This document shows, piece by piece, positions 26,514 through 35,052 of a stretch of DNA of 64,000 nt (position 1 is the first letter of the stretch; every line of letters starts with the position of its first letter). A program made the translations under genes and the position numbers. The stretch lies in contig CAVTEP010000011.1 in the NCBI GenBank assembly GCA_963733915.1, forward strand, positions 62,001 through 126,000. The letters are read 5' to 3'. The notes beneath the pieces were generated by a model. The model saw only the letters and a list, made by a program, of their open reading frames with translations. It ran no database searches and was not told the origin of the DNA. Origin of the DNA: Sulfomarinibacter sp963733915 (lineage in GTDB: Bacteria > Acidobacteriota > Thermoanaerobaculia > Thermoanaerobaculales > Sulfomarinibacteraceae).

Positions 26514-26639
26514 CTAATCCTCACGCTCACGTTCGGTCAAGAACCGCCAGAATGGGATGAAGCCGATCAACAGCACTCCGATCAAGATGTAGGTGATGCC
26601 TTCGGTGTGGGTCAGAAAGTCGAACAGCGTGTGGTACAT
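26514..26639 (-). CDS. hmcD: HmcD-like small membrane subunit
   Basis: 41 aa starting MYHTLFDFLTHTEGITYI, with one hydrophobic helix (about residues 15-30) and a charged tail (TEREREDstop). A strong GAGGAGGGGAGG precedes the ATG. Size, single helix and position right after hmcC match HmcD, the tiny membrane subunit of the Hmc complex. It is too short for many gene finders. Confidence 0.82.
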   Translation of the reverse strand: MYHTLFDFLTHTEGITYILIGVLLIGFIPFWRFLTERERED

Positions 26640-26649
26640 CCTCCCCTCC

Positions 26650-27822
26650 TCAGTGCAATGCCGGATAGTCCGGATGTTCGTACATGATCGGCATGCGATT
26701 TGCGATCCATCGGAAGACGACCACCGCGAGGGTAATCAGCGACACCGTCACCCACACCTCGGTCCACGCCGGCGCGTAGCGCATCTCGTGCGGCACCTGC
26801 CAGTTGAAAGCGATAAAGGTGGCGTTGAAGCGGTTGAGGACGACGCCACAGACCGTCATCGCTGCCGCCAACCGCGCCAATCCGAGGCGCCGCTCGCGGT
26901 GTGCCACGGCGAAGAGGATACAGGGCACGACCACACACCCGATCAGCTCGACGAGGTACCACGCACCCCATCCAGTTGCGAGCAGACGCCACTCGTTCTC
27001 TATCGACAGCGCCACCAGCTTGACCGCGAGGTAGGTCGCGAGAACCACCGCCCCACCCTTGGCAAGGCCGTAGTTGATCTCGCGGAAGTGGTCGTCCGAG
27101 ATTTGCACCTGATGATGGAACGCGCGGTGGGAGAGCCATCCCTCGACGATGATCATGGCGATGCCGGCGGCGATCGCGGAGATAAAGAACTGGACCGGAA
27201 TCTGCGATGAGTACCACAGCGGGTGCAGCTTGGTGGGCGTCACCATGAACATGGCGCCGAGGGTCGACTGGTGCATGGTCGACAGCATCAGCCCGAAGAT
27301 CGTGAGCGCGATCGTGAGCTGCCCGACCAACCGGCGCCACCATTTCAAACCCAGCCACTCGAAGACTGCCGGCGTGGTCTCGATGAAGAGCACGGTGAGG
27401 TACAGGGCAACGCACAGTGAGACCTCGAAGAGCGGCGACGTCGGACCCGCCTGCTTGATAAAGGGGAATGGCAGGCGCCAGGGGCGACCGAGGTCGGCGA
27501 GCAGGCCGATGACGACCAGCGAGTAGCCGAGGAACCCGGTCAGGAGCGCCGGCCGCACGACCGGTTGGTACTCCTTCATCCCGAAGAGAAAGACGGTCGA
27601 TGAAATGACGAAGCCCCCGGCGGCGAGGGCGACGCCGGCCATGACGTCAAATCCGATCCACAGACCCCATGGATTGGTGTCGGAGAGATTGGTGGTCGAG
27701 GCGAGCCCGGTCGTGAAACGGATGGTGAGGATGATGGCCCCACCGAGAAGAATGGCGCCGGAGATCAGGTTGAATGGGGTGAAGATCCCGTTTCTCCTAC
27801 TATCCGCAGAAACGACGCTCAT
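26650..27822 (-). CDS. hmcC: HmcC, NrfD-family membrane subunit
   Basis: 390 aa with about ten membrane helices of the NrfD/PsrC type (start NGIFTPFNLISGAILLGG; motif GKHPLW-like TKLHPLWYSSQIPVQFF). It should form the quinone-binding membrane part of the Hmc complex, partnered by the ferredoxin HmcB. It overlaps hmcB by 4 nt (ATGA at 27819-27822) and precedes hmcD by 10 bases. It differs clearly from DsrP, which is shorter in loops and lies in the other operon. Confidence 0.92.
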   Translation of the reverse strand: MSVVSADSRRNGIFTPFNLISGAILLGGAIILTIRFTTGLASTTNLSDTNPWGLWIGFDVMAGVALAAGGFVISSTVFLFGMKEYQPVVRPALLTGFLGYSLVVIGLLADLGRPWRLPFPFIKQAGPTSPLFEVSLCVALYLTVLFIETTPAVFEWLGLKWWRRLVGQLTIALTIFGLMLSTMHQSTLGAMFMVTPTKLHPLWYSSQIPVQFFISAIAAGIAMIIVEGWLSHRAFHHQVQISDDHFREINYGLAKGGAVVLATYLAVKLVALSIENEWRLLATGWGAWYLVELIGCVVVPCILFAVAHRERRLGLARLAAAMTVCGVVLNRFNATFIAFNWQVPHEMRYAPAWTEVWVTVSLITLAVVVFRWIANRMPIMYEHPDYPALH

Positions 27823-28862
27823 GACGAGCCTCCCTCACTCTGCTCGGCCAGCGCCTTGCCGACAGCTGTCTCGACGGCCCGCTCCTTGTCCTTCTGCGCC
27901 CTCTCCGCCGCCTGTGCGAGCTTGGCCTTCATCTCCGCTTCGCCGCGCGCACGGGCCTCAGCCAGGGCCGCTTCGAGCTCTCGCTTGGCGAGCTTGTCCT
28001 TGCGCTTCGTGAAGGCGTAGAACCCGGCCAGCAGACCCGGGTAGATGGTGACGATCAACGGCACCACCGACAGATAGCTGGTGCCGATCGCGGGCAACGA
28101 CTCGTGGGTAACGCCCTCGTGGAGGTCGAGCTCGCGGAAAGGGATGCCAGCGAGCATCAACCAGCTCGTCCCGCCGAACTCGTACTCGCCAAAAACGTGG
28201 TTGATGTAACGATCGGGGAACTTGCGGATCCGCTCCCGCGCCACCTCGAGCAGTTCCTCGCGGCGGCCGAAAGTGATCGCTCCGGAGGGGCAGGCGTCGG
28301 CGCAGCCCGGGTTGAGACCGTCCTTGATCCGCGGGTAGCACATGGTGCAGCGCATCACCCGCGGGTCGATGGGGTTGTCGTACTCGTAGGCGAGGGCGTA
28401 GTACGGGCAGGCCATGATGCAGTAGCGGCAGCCGATGCACACCTCCGGGTCGTAGAGGATCGGTCCCTCGGGGGTCTTGGTGAAAGCGTGCACCAGGCAG
28501 ACCGCGGCGCAGCACGGCTCGTTACAGTGCATGCACTGCAGCTTGCGGTAGACCGGCGGGTCGTCACCGGTGGCGCCCCGGTACTGGTTGACGACCGTGA
28601 ATGCGGTCGCGGTGCTCCGGCGGACGGTTTCAAAGACGTCGAGATCGCCGACCGGTTGCTTTGGCTCGGGCAGCGCGTTGACCTCGGCGCACGCGACCTC
28701 ACACGAGCGGCAACCAACGCACAGAGTCGTGTCGTGGAGGAGCCCGTATCGGTCTGGATAGCCCTCGAAGTGCTCGATCGTACCGGCTTCGGCGGCGCCC
28801 GTGGAAAGCGCTCCCGCACCTGCCGCCAGGGCGCCGAGAAACCCTCGTCTCGACATGCTCAT
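27819..28862 (-). CDS. hmcB: HmcB, Tat-exported ferredoxin subunit with C-terminal anchor
   Basis: 347 aa from the ATG at 28862 (GGAAGG upstream). It has a twin-arginine signal (SMSRRGFLGALAAG) and four 4Fe-4S-type clusters: CVGCRSCEVAC, CMHCNEPCC, CIGCRYCIMACP and CTMCYPRI with CADACP. Near residue 290 a membrane helix (VVPLIVTIYPGLLAGFYAF) leads to a charged coiled tail, as in HmcB. It carries electrons between the 16-heme cytochrome HmcA and membrane subunit HmcC. The start overlaps the hmcA stop (ATGA). Confidence 0.93.
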   Translation of the reverse strand: MSMSRRGFLGALAAGAGALSTGAAEAGTIEHFEGYPDRYGLLHDTTLCVGCRSCEVACAEVNALPEPKQPVGDLDVFETVRRSTATAFTVVNQYRGATGDDPPVYRKLQCMHCNEPCCAAVCLVHAFTKTPEGPILYDPEVCIGCRYCIMACPYYALAYEYDNPIDPRVMRCTMCYPRIKDGLNPGCADACPSGAITFGRREELLEVARERIRKFPDRYINHVFGEYEFGGTSWLMLAGIPFRELDLHEGVTHESLPAIGTSYLSVVPLIVTIYPGLLAGFYAFTKRKDKLAKRELEAALAEARARGEAEMKAKLAQAAERAQKDKERAVETAVGKALAEQSEGGSS

Positions 28863-30370
28863 GAGGCCACCTTCCTTTCGCTGTGGCAATCGGTGCACCC
28901 CTGCTTGTCGATGCCCATTCGTTGGTGGCAGCCGATGCATTGGCGGTGGTAGGCCACCTTCAGCCCCGGCCGGTCCGTTTTCGCCTGCGCCGCCTCACCG
29001 TGACAGGCGCGACATCGCGGCGGGCGCTGGCCGTTTTCCGAGTGGTGGTGACATCCCTCGCACCCGGTTTCGACGTCCCCATGCAGCACACTCGCCAGCC
29101 GTGACTTCCGAACCGGCTCGTCGAGCTTGACCACGATTTTGCGGTGGGGCATCGTTGACGCCTCGTAGCTCGAGCTCAACACATCGATGACAATCGTCTC
29201 GGGAAAGTCGTCGGAGCTCGGTGGCAGAGGGGCGATCTCGGATGGGTCGGCGGCCGCCGGCGGCGGCTCGGTGCCGGGTGCGACCCAGGGGCCGCTATGG
29301 CACCCGGTACAGGCCGAACCGGTCTGGGTCGATGCCAAGGCCCCATGACACCCGGCGCAGCCGCTCACCGCCTGCTCCGTCCGGTGGCAGCCGACACAGC
29401 TGAGCGACGAGGAAGCGCCGTGGTAAGCCTCCTCGAGGGTCACACCGCCGCCCTCCGGGGCGCCGGCGACGGTGTGGCAGCTGCCGCAACGCTCGACAGT
29501 CAGGTGGTGGCAGCTGGTGCAGAAGGCGGTCCGCGGTTCGTGGGCGGCGTGATCGAAGGCCACCAGCCGCGTCAGCCCGTCCTCACGATGGATCCAGATC
29601 TGGTCGGGCTGGCCACGCACGAGACGCGGGACAACCTCCAGCTTCTTCACCGCCTCGCGGTGGGCGGGGTCGTGGCAGCCGACGCAGGCGGTCGGCCCAG
29701 CTGCGTTCCCGAAGCCGACGCGCTCGAGGTGGCAGGAGAGGCATTGGACGTGCGAGGCATTCTTCAGCGACAAGGTCGTGCCCTCATCCCGTTCCCGGTG
29801 ACAGTCACTGCAGGCATCCTCCCGGCCCTTTATGTAGACCAGCTGCTTCAGCTGCTCATCGAAAACGTGGTGGCAGCGCCTGCACGACTCCTCCTCGTCC
29901 TTGAACGCCGCGACGTGACGTGCGTGCAGCGAGTAGTCGAAGGCCATCGGCGCCTGCCCCGGCAACAGGGTGTTCTTCAGGCGGTGGCACTCCCCACAGG
30001 TCAGCGGCCCCGAGGCAAGGCCCTGCGACAGCCGCCGCTCGTGGCACCCGCGGCACCGGTCGTGGGAGGCGTCCATCAGAGCTTCGGGGTCGAGATCGTC
30101 GGCCATTGCGGCAAAGGACGGGGTCAGCTTGCCGTCCACGATGAGATGGCATTGCTTGCACTGGTCGGCGCCCAGTGCCGTGCTGTGGCGGCCATGGTCG
30201 AAGGCGACCGGAGGCCGCTCGAGGTCGCCGAACCGCTCCGGGTAGGCCAGGAGGATCAAGCCCGCCGGCGCCGGCTCATCCGACACGGTCGCCTCCTGTG
30301 CTGCAACGACGGGGGCAGCGAGGAGCACGACCAGCGCGGCCAGCATCGGTGCGCTTCGGATAGGTGTCAT
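28859..30370 (-). CDS. hmcA: HmcA-like 16-heme periplasmic cytochrome c
   Basis: 503 aa with a cleavable-looking signal peptide (APMLAALVVLLAAPVVAAQE). Sixteen CxxCH heme motifs can be counted, from CKQCH near residue 71 to CTDCH near the C-terminus. Sixteen is the number in HmcA of Desulfovibrio vulgaris. A heme-free stretch (about residues 365-430) separates the last four hemes. It should accept electrons in the periplasm, for example from hydrogenases or formate dehydrogenases via small cytochromes, and pass them to HmcB. It lies 16 bases after hmcF. Confidence 0.95.
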   Translation of the reverse strand: MTPIRSAPMLAALVVLLAAPVVAAQEATVSDEPAPAGLILLAYPERFGDLERPPVAFDHGRHSTALGADQCKQCHLIVDGKLTPSFAAMADDLDPEALMDASHDRCRGCHERRLSQGLASGPLTCGECHRLKNTLLPGQAPMAFDYSLHARHVAAFKDEEESCRRCHHVFDEQLKQLVYIKGREDACSDCHRERDEGTTLSLKNASHVQCLSCHLERVGFGNAAGPTACVGCHDPAHREAVKKLEVVPRLVRGQPDQIWIHREDGLTRLVAFDHAAHEPRTAFCTSCHHLTVERCGSCHTVAGAPEGGGVTLEEAYHGASSSLSCVGCHRTEQAVSGCAGCHGALASTQTGSACTGCHSGPWVAPGTEPPPAAADPSEIAPLPPSSDDFPETIVIDVLSSSYEASTMPHRKIVVKLDEPVRKSRLASVLHGDVETGCEGCHHHSENGQRPPRCRACHGEAAQAKTDRPGLKVAYHRQCIGCHQRMGIDKQGCTDCHSERKVAS

Positions 30371-30386
30371 CGTCGAGGTCCTCCCC

Positions 30387-31706
30387 TCAGGCCTGTGGCA
30401 TCTCGATACACTTGATCAGCAGCTCGCTGATGAAGTTCACGTGTGCGCCGAGCTTGTAGTAGCCGATGATGTCCTCGATCCCCGAGTGGCAGTTGTGACA
30501 CGGCGTAATCACCGTGTGCGCCCCGGTCTCGCGGATCTGGTCGGCCTTGATGCGGTTGCTCTTCATCCGCGACAGCTTCCATGGCGGGCCGCAGTTGATG
30601 AGCCCGCCGCCCGCCTGGCAGCAGTAGTTGTGCTCGTAGCGCGGATCCATGTCGCGGAAGTCTTCGCAGATCGCGTTGACCACGTAACGCAGCTTGTCGT
30701 GGAGCCCGCGGCCGCGGACGATGTTGCAGGGGTCCTGGACTGTCACCGGTTCTTCGATCTTGCGCGCGATCTTGAGCCGGCCGCTCTTCAAGAGCTCGTA
30801 GTAGTACTCGACCGCGTGGACCATGGGAATCGGCGGTTTGGTCCAACCGAGCCACCGTGGGCCATCGTAGACCGCGCCGCGGTAGGCGTGACCGCACTCG
30901 CCCATGACAACCCGCTTGACCTTGAGCTGCATGGCCCGTTCCCAGTGCAACCGTTCCACCCTGCCCATGGTCTCGAAATCGCCCGAGTACATCGCCATAT
31001 TGGAGTTGTCCCAGCCATCGGTTGAAGGCATGGTCCAGTCGGCGCCGGCGACCTTGAAGATGATCGCCATATTGGCGATCAGCTGAGCGAGGATCTTGGG
31101 CTCGGGGCCGATGATCGAGTACATGATCTCGGCGCCCTCCTTGTCGAGCGGGATGCGGGTGCCGGCAAGCTCCGCCTGGGCGTCCTCCTCCTGCCACATC
31201 AGGGTGTCGATCCAGTCGTCCTGCTGGACCCACATCTGGTTCATCGTGACCGCGTGGCTGTTGGTGGTGTCCTGGAGGTACTGGGGGACCACCCCGAGGA
31301 GGTTGAGGATTCTCCGCACCGTCATGATCAGGTAGGAGATGTCGATCCCGAAGGGGCAGTACATGCTGCAGCGTCGGCACGCGCCGCAGTCGATGTACGC
31401 AATCCGTGCCGCGTTGTGAAGGAACTCGCCGTCCACCCTGCCCTTCTGTTTGACCATCTCCCACAGGGTGTCCTTGACCTTGGCCACCGGCGCGTAGTCC
31501 GGATCGCCGTCGCGCGAGACATAGCTCTGACAGGCCTCCGCGCACAGCCCGCAATGGACGCAGGTCTCGAGGTAGATCGCGAGTCGGGCCGCCGACTCCT
31601 GGGTCAGCACCCTGTTGATGGTTCGTTCGATCCGCTCCGGCGTGAGCTTGGCGATGTTCTCGTCCACCCCTGGGTCGATGACCTGAACGTCCTGGAGATC
31701 AGCCAT
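30387..31706 (-). CDS. hmcF: HmcF/TmcB, DsrK-like cytoplasmic iron-sulfur subunit
   Basis: 439 aa. Two ferredoxin clusters (CVHCGLCAEACQ and CGACRRCSMYCPFG) are followed by CCG-type cysteine segments (GECGHAYR/DPCNI and NYCCQAGGG with CHNCHSG). No membrane helix is seen. HmcF and TmcB are homologous. The call leans on linkage to hmcA, but the TmcD-like gene upstream allows TmcB. It would present a DsrK-type cluster on the cytoplasmic side, so a thiol/disulfide substrate such as DsrC is possible. Confidence 0.9.
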   Translation of the reverse strand: MADLQDVQVIDPGVDENIAKLTPERIERTINRVLTQESAARLAIYLETCVHCGLCAEACQSYVSRDGDPDYAPVAKVKDTLWEMVKQKGRVDGEFLHNAARIAYIDCGACRRCSMYCPFGIDISYLIMTVRRILNLLGVVPQYLQDTTNSHAVTMNQMWVQQDDWIDTLMWQEEDAQAELAGTRIPLDKEGAEIMYSIIGPEPKILAQLIANMAIIFKVAGADWTMPSTDGWDNSNMAMYSGDFETMGRVERLHWERAMQLKVKRVVMGECGHAYRGAVYDGPRWLGWTKPPIPMVHAVEYYYELLKSGRLKIARKIEEPVTVQDPCNIVRGRGLHDKLRYVVNAICEDFRDMDPRYEHNYCCQAGGGLINCGPPWKLSRMKSNRIKADQIRETGAHTVITPCHNCHSGIEDIIGYYKLGAHVNFISELLIKCIEMPQA

Positions 31707-31751
31707 GCTGCCCTTCCCCCATTGAGAAAGTCCGAAAGCTGTGAACTCGCA

Positions 31752-32399
31752 TCACCAGTCCCTCGAGTGGCGCACTGCGCCAAACTCGCTGCCCATGTAT
31801 GCCCGCGTGAACGGGAACCACATCATGTGGACCAGCCGCGTCCACGGGATGAGCACGAGCCACAGGGCCCCTGAGACGATGTGGACAACGAGCGTCCCTC
31901 GATACGGCAACCACTGGTGGTGGGCCGCAAAGCCGGTGACAAAAGGCGCCATCACCAGAAGGGCGAGAAGGAAATCCGAAAGATAGCTGACGTTGCGCAC
32001 CTCAGGCCGCACCAGCCTTCGGATGATGAAGAAGAGACACGCAAAGACCACCACCAGGGTCATGATGTCGGCGATACCCTCCGGCAGGCTCCACCAGCTG
32101 AGGCCCCACGACTCCCGCCACAGGACGACGTGCGCGAGCAGAAAGACCGGAGTCGCCAGCACGCAGAAATGGAAGGCGTACGAAAGCAAGGTGTAGAGCG
32201 GCCGCTTCCTCATGTTGACGCCGGCAAACGGGACCACCCAGTGGAGGATCGAACGCGCACCGTACCTGGCGCTGAAAGTCGGGTAGACGACCTTGTCCTT
32301 CCTCGCCAGCCTGGCCATGGCGAAAAACCGGTAGGCCAAGCCGCCGAAGAAACCGATAAAAGCGATCCAGACCAGGGGGCCGCGAACGAACTCGTACAT
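31752..32399 (-). CDS. hmcE: HmcE/TmcC, cytochrome b-type membrane subunit
   Basis: 215 aa from the ATG at 32399 (GGGAGGGAGC upstream). Five to six membrane helices with several histidines (ILHWVVPFAG, SYAFHFCVLATP, GFAAHHQWLPY, LVHMMWFPFTR) fit a NarI/DsrM-like diheme cytochrome b. It would link the menaquinone pool with HmcF. It lies 10 bases after the TmcD-like gene and 45 before hmcF. Length fits both HmcE and TmcC. Confidence 0.9.
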   Translation of the reverse strand: MYEFVRGPLVWIAFIGFFGGLAYRFFAMARLARKDKVVYPTFSARYGARSILHWVVPFAGVNMRKRPLYTLLSYAFHFCVLATPVFLLAHVVLWRESWGLSWWSLPEGIADIMTLVVVFACLFFIIRRLVRPEVRNVSYLSDFLLALLVMAPFVTGFAAHHQWLPYRGTLVVHIVSGALWLVLIPWTRLVHMMWFPFTRAYMGSEFGAVRHSRDW

Positions 32400-32409
32400 G
32401 CTCCCTCCC

Positions 32410-33678
32410 TCAACCCCGGAAGCTGGCGTCAAAAGGAACCACCTGGCGGAGGTATGTACCGTGTTCCACTGCGCGGATTAAGAGTCGCTCCCCGTCCGGA
32501 CTGAAGACCGGCTCCCAGAGCGCGTCGTACCACGGGCTCCACACCTTGCCGTCGACCGCAATCGCGAAACGTCCTCCCCGTTCCACCTTGGTTGCCACCC
32601 GGTCGCCGGATGGAGTGAAAACGGGGTCCCACACCATGTCGAAGGTTTCCGGCCATGCCGTGCCGTCGACGGCGATTCCCCACGAGCCGCCCGATCTCAC
32701 CCCGGCCGCGACGCGCTGTCCGTCCTGCGAGAAAACCGGCGGCAGCACCAGATCATCGAATGACGAGCGCCACGCCCGGTCATCGACGACAACAGTCCAG
32801 CTTCCGAAGCTCGTCGCCGAAACCGCCGCGATGTGCTCACCGTCCGGGCTCAGTCGTTGGTTCCACAGCTGCATGAAGCGGCCGTCCCATATCGGGCTGC
32901 CGTTCTCAGCGATGGTCCAGGATCCGTTCGAACGAACCGGCGCCAACAGATCTCGTCGGTTGGGCCGGTAGGTGGGCTCCCACACACAGCCGAAACGTTT
33001 CTCCCAGGTCTCCGAGTCTTCGGCCAGGGTGTAGTCACAGATATCGAGCCGGACCTCGGCCGCCACGTGTATCCCGTCGGAGCTGATGGTCGGTCCGTAG
33101 ACGTTGATGAACTTCTTCTTCCACGGCGTCCCATTGACCGCGACGCTCCAGGTTCCCTCCATGAAACCAAAGGTGTCAGCCTCGGCGAGGGGCTCGACCT
33201 GGACCAGGGCGGCCACGCGGCCGCCGTCATTGCTGACCGCCAGACCCCTCGAGGAATGGAATCTCTGTTCCCACGGCCGGCCGTTGACCGCGACGGTGTA
33301 CTCCATGTTGTCCTTGATCTGGACCGCGATCACACCGCCGTCACGGCTGAAGGTCGGGTTCCAGACAAACTCCCAGCGTCCGTCCCAGAGCCCACCGTCA
33401 ACGCCGACCGTCCACTCGTCGTCCACTCGGACGAGGGCGGTCAAACGTCCGTCGGGTCCGAAAGCCAGATGCCAGGCCTTCTCGAACTCGCCCTCCCACA
33501 GCGAGTCGTTGACCCAAACACGGAAGGTGTCCGGTGCCGTGAGGACAGGCGCCGCGATCCGCTCGCCATCCGGGCTCACTACCCACTCATGGACCTCGTG
33601 GAACCGGGCCTGAACCGAGCGGAGGTCGCAAACGAGCTTCTTCCCTGTGTCCCAGTTCCATTTCTCGTCATCGAGCAT
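32410..33678 (-). CDS. tmcD: TmcD-like tryptophan-rich beta-propeller protein
   Basis: 422 aa from the ATG at 33678 (GGGAG eight bases upstream; the longer open frame runs through the promoter). It consists of about eight repeats of roughly 45-50 residues, each with a W-D/E-x-x-F/W and S-P/D-G-x-x-x-A-A pattern (for example SPDGERIAA, FSRDGGVIA, SPDGEHIAA, FSPDGERLL). No signal peptide, so it is cytoplasmic. TmcD is the WD40-like extra subunit of the Tmc complex and is absent from classical hmc operons. First gene behind the sigma-54 promoter. Confidence 0.82.
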   Translation of the reverse strand: MLDDEKWNWDTGKKLVCDLRSVQARFHEVHEWVVSPDGERIAAPVLTAPDTFRVWVNDSLWEGEFEKAWHLAFGPDGRLTALVRVDDEWTVGVDGGLWDGRWEFVWNPTFSRDGGVIAVQIKDNMEYTVAVNGRPWEQRFHSSRGLAVSNDGGRVAALVQVEPLAEADTFGFMEGTWSVAVNGTPWKKKFINVYGPTISSDGIHVAAEVRLDICDYTLAEDSETWEKRFGCVWEPTYRPNRRDLLAPVRSNGSWTIAENGSPIWDGRFMQLWNQRLSPDGEHIAAVSATSFGSWTVVVDDRAWRSSFDDLVLPPVFSQDGQRVAAGVRSGGSWGIAVDGTAWPETFDMVWDPVFTPSGDRVATKVERGGRFAIAVDGKVWSPWYDALWEPVFSPDGERLLIRAVEHGTYLRQVVPFDASFRG

Positions 33679-33708
33679 CGACCTGCTCCCTTCGTCGTCT
33701 TGGGACGG

Positions 33709-33724
33709 TGCAACGGTCGTGCCA
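33709..33724 (-). promoter_or_regulatory. sigma-54 (-24/-12) promoter of the tmcD-hmc operon
   Basis: Minus strand TGGCACGACCGTTGCA matches every defined base of TGGCACG-N4-TTGCW. Predicted start near 33697, about 19 bases before the tmcD ATG. Confidence 0.88.
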
Positions 33725-33808
33725 CACAGCGTTGTCGCAAGGTCAGATTCTAAGTTCAGTGTGGTGAATGAATTACGACGATCGCCGGGTCGCCCGACAA
33801 TCCACAGC

Positions 33809-33850
33809 TTTGCAAATTGCAAGAGTTGACCAGAACACAGATTTGCAAAA
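33809..33850. promoter_or_regulatory. candidate enhancer sites, two TTTGCAAA palindromes
   Basis: TTTGCAAATTGCAA (33809-33822) and TTTGCAAA (33842-33849) are 33 bases apart, about three helical turns. They lie roughly 110-150 bases upstream of the predicted hmc start, a normal distance for sigma-54 activator binding. Confidence 0.5.
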
Positions 33851-34081
33851 TGCCATGGTCGCTGGATGCAAGTGAACCGATTCTTCGTCATGAATGAGAG
33901 CTCGATAACCCACCAACTATGATTCTCATTGCGATCCCGGGGCGGTTGCAAGGCAACGATGCTCTACCCAGGGAATTCGTGCGTCGGCACGCTCTGATGT
34001 GGACCACCAGAACACTGTCGAGACCTCAGCCCCCTTCGCCGACAGACTCTGCGGCGACTGTTTCGAACTGATCACACGACC

Positions 34082-34097
34082 TGGCACGGGCTGTGCA
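34082..34097 (+). promoter_or_regulatory. sigma-54-like promoter of the cNMP-domain gene
   Basis: TGGCACGGGCTGTGCA differs from the consensus only by G for T at the first base of TTGC. Spacing of GG and GC is correct. Predicted start near 34109, 33 bases before the ATG. Confidence 0.65.
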
Positions 34098-34141
34098 GTG
34101 AACACGAACAGGGTCCGTGAAAGGACGGAAAGGAGGCTTCG

Positions 34142-34642
34142 ATGGCCCGCGAACGACTGGACGGACAGGGGGTCTTTCAGTTTCTGCGCCCCGAACAAAT
34201 CAAGGAGATCAGTGATGTTGCAGAGGTCGTGACATTCCGTGCCGGCGACACGATTTACCGGAAGGATGCCAGGGCGGATTACTTCTATGTCGTTCTCGAT
34301 GGACAGGTGTCGCTGCGTCTCCCAGGCCAGTCCGGCGTCAGCATCCAGATCGATGAGCTCACCAAAGGCGCCATGTTTGGCTCTTGCGTTTGCTTCCAAC
34401 TCGTAAACTACTCTCTCAATGCGCAGTGCACCTCCGACTCGAGGCTGTTGAAAATCGAGTCGGCAACGCTCAAGGACCTCATGGACAGCGACTTGGTCAT
34501 GGGCTACACCATCCAGACCCAGATCTCCAGAATCTACTTCAACCGCTACATCGACACCATGAAGAAACTGCAGGCGATCGTCCTCAATCTGCCGCTGGAA
34601 CCCGCCCGGCTGGAGTCAGCGAAAGCGTCAGTCGGCGTCTGA
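34142..34642 (+). CDS. cyclic-nucleotide-binding-domain protein without DNA-binding domain
   Basis: 166 aa with a perfect AAAGGAGG before the ATG. Residues about 12-125 form a Crp-type cNMP-binding beta-roll (FRAGDTIYRKDARADYFYVVLDGQVSL; GAMFG). The usual phosphate-binding RxA signature is not obvious, so the ligand is uncertain. The protein ends after the long helix and has no helix-turn-helix, so it is not a Crp/Fnr activator itself. It lies between the hmc operon and the second sigma-54 activator, suggesting a regulatory or signal-binding role in that system. Confidence 0.8.
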   Translation: MARERLDGQGVFQFLRPEQIKEISDVAEVVTFRAGDTIYRKDARADYFYVVLDGQVSLRLPGQSGVSIQIDELTKGAMFGSCVCFQLVNYSLNAQCTSDSRLLKIESATLKDLMDSDLVMGYTIQTQISRIYFNRYIDTMKKLQAIVLNLPLEPARLESAKASVGV

Positions 34643-35052
34643 GGAGTCGGAAGCGGTCACTGGCTCACAGGTCACGGGATGAGAGTCGGGTCTTGCGCTC
34701 GACTTTCGATCCTCCGTTTCAATCAGGAGTTGTCGTACAACCGCTGGCCGCCGCAGGTTTACCCCGGCCCATCACCGGCAATGAATCGACACTGCGTTGC
34801 TGAACTTGGAACCGGAAGGCGCATTGGAAACGGTGTCTGAGTGCCCTTCAGGATGCTGCTCCGAACTGGATGGGCACGAACCCGACATGAGTGCGTTGTC
34901 TGATGGCGAATGCGACGCCTGAGGTCTCCGTTCGACGAATGAACCGTCAGGGCCCATATTTCCCATGACGGCAAAGGTCGCTGTAGAGTGGTGATCCCGC
35001 CGTATCCGTGGCGGCCGTCGCAGATATCGTGAGAGCGAAGGATCGCAATACG
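34643..35052. other. intergenic region before the second sigma-54 activator
   Basis: 410 bases with no gene that can be supported. One inverted repeat, CCGTCA (34944-34949) with TGACGG (34966-34971), lies about 85-110 bases before the activator start and could be an operator. No convincing -35/-10 or -24/-12 pair was found. Confidence 0.5.

Larger units (their letters stand above)
33679..34141. other. divergent control region, hmc/tmc operon versus cNMP protein
   Basis: 463 bases without a credible gene. It holds two sigma-54-type promoters facing outward (33709-33724 minus, 34082-34097 plus) and repeated TTTGCAAA palindromes (33809-33850) between them. Confidence 0.75.

Noticed and set aside
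33926..34399. 157-codon minus-strand frame across the hmc/cNMP control region
   Set aside because: It overlaps the cNMP gene and the promoters and shows no domain or ribosome site.
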